From Trichomonas vaginalis G3 (Eukaryota; Parabasalia; Trichomonadida; Trichomonadidae), in NCBI RefSeq assembly GCF_026262505.1, contig NC_067205.1, forward strand, positions 4,030,001 to 4,094,000: a DNA stretch of 64,000 nucleotides, written 5' to 3'. The position numbers and the translations under genes were made by a program. The notes under the pieces were generated by a model, which searched no databases, was not told the DNA's origin, and saw only the letters and a list, made by a program, of their open reading frames with translations. This document shows positions 63,876 to 64,000 of this stretch, in pieces; position 1 is the stretch's first letter, and each line of letters begins with the position of its first letter.

Positions 63876-63900
63876 ATTTTATCTAGAATAAAAATGTCAA

Positions 63901-64000
63901 ATGAAACAGCGTCTATTGAGAGAAATACAACACAACCGACAACTCATTATACAAGCTCTAAATAAGAACACAACAAACTTTTCAAACTATTCTAAGATAT
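63901..64000 (+). CDS. tail-fibre-like protein, 5' end (runs off window)
   Basis: REIQHNRQLIIQALNKNTTN matches the N-terminus of the fibre-like protein of copy 1 and continues to the window edge. The first few codons differ between copies, so the start is uncertain. Confidence 0.5.
   Translation, partial: MKQRLLREIQHNRQLIIQALNKNTTNFSNYSKI

Larger units (their letters stand above)
60209..64000. mobile_element. Polinton/Maverick fossil, copy 2 (one end)
   Basis: The element begins with about 24 A at 60209-60232, then the terminal repeat, a long minisatellite zone and the same gene order as the right end of copy 1, in opposite orientation: methylase, membrane microprotein, 120-aa, 80-aa, 282-aa, fibre. 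It runs off the window. High protein identity to copy 1 implies recent common origin. The visible part looks whole or has at most one break. Confidence 0.9.

Noticed and set aside
1-64000. rRNA, tRNA or other structured RNA genes
   Set aside because: No cloverleaf, rRNA-like or known ncRNA sequence was recognised; the strong foldbacks belong to transposon hairpins and palindromes.

Overview
The window looks like Trichomonas vaginalis or a very close parabasalid. The evidence is AT-rich DNA, Polinton/Maverick elements with a tail-fibre-like gene and a Dam-type methylase, Mutator-like (MULE) elements, and glycine-rich and parallel beta-helix surface-type genes of the kind greatly expanded in Trichomonas. 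I could run no searches, so family names rest on motifs read by eye.

Layout. (1) Bases 1-17381 are the right-hand part of a Polinton fossil (copy 1). It holds an SF3 helicase, a packaging ATPase remnant, a type B DNA polymerase, an RVE integrase, a tail-fibre-like gene, a possible minor capsid gene and a Dam-family adenine methylase beside the terminus. Between 5.0 and 9.0 kb lies a block of small accessory genes with richer G+C coding sequence, including an HNH protein. (2) Bases 17382-60208 are a head-to-tail array of a roughly 6.44-kb unit: five full copies and a sixth cut short. Each unit carries the same decayed genes: four glycine-rich protein genes or remnants, two parallel beta-helix genes or remnants, and a 301-bp near-perfect palindrome. 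The units are almost identical, so amplification is recent, yet most genes were already dead before it. (3) Four DNA transposon insertions lie in the array: a 141-bp MITE in unit 2, and three MULE-like elements (30743-32867, 40191-42161, 45109-46678). The insides of these three are unbroken chains of DNA hairpins. (4) Bases 60209-64000 are the same end of a second Polinton copy in opposite orientation. The methylase ends of both Polintons therefore face the array.

How it fits together. The Polinton genes form a replication-integration-virion-DNA modification set, of which only fossil remains are judged here. The array is a gene graveyard amplified by unequal exchange and then used as a landing site. 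The MULE-like elements keep only the two ends of a transposase gene around the hairpin chains, so they should be non-autonomous. The hairpin chains are the most unusual structure in the window.
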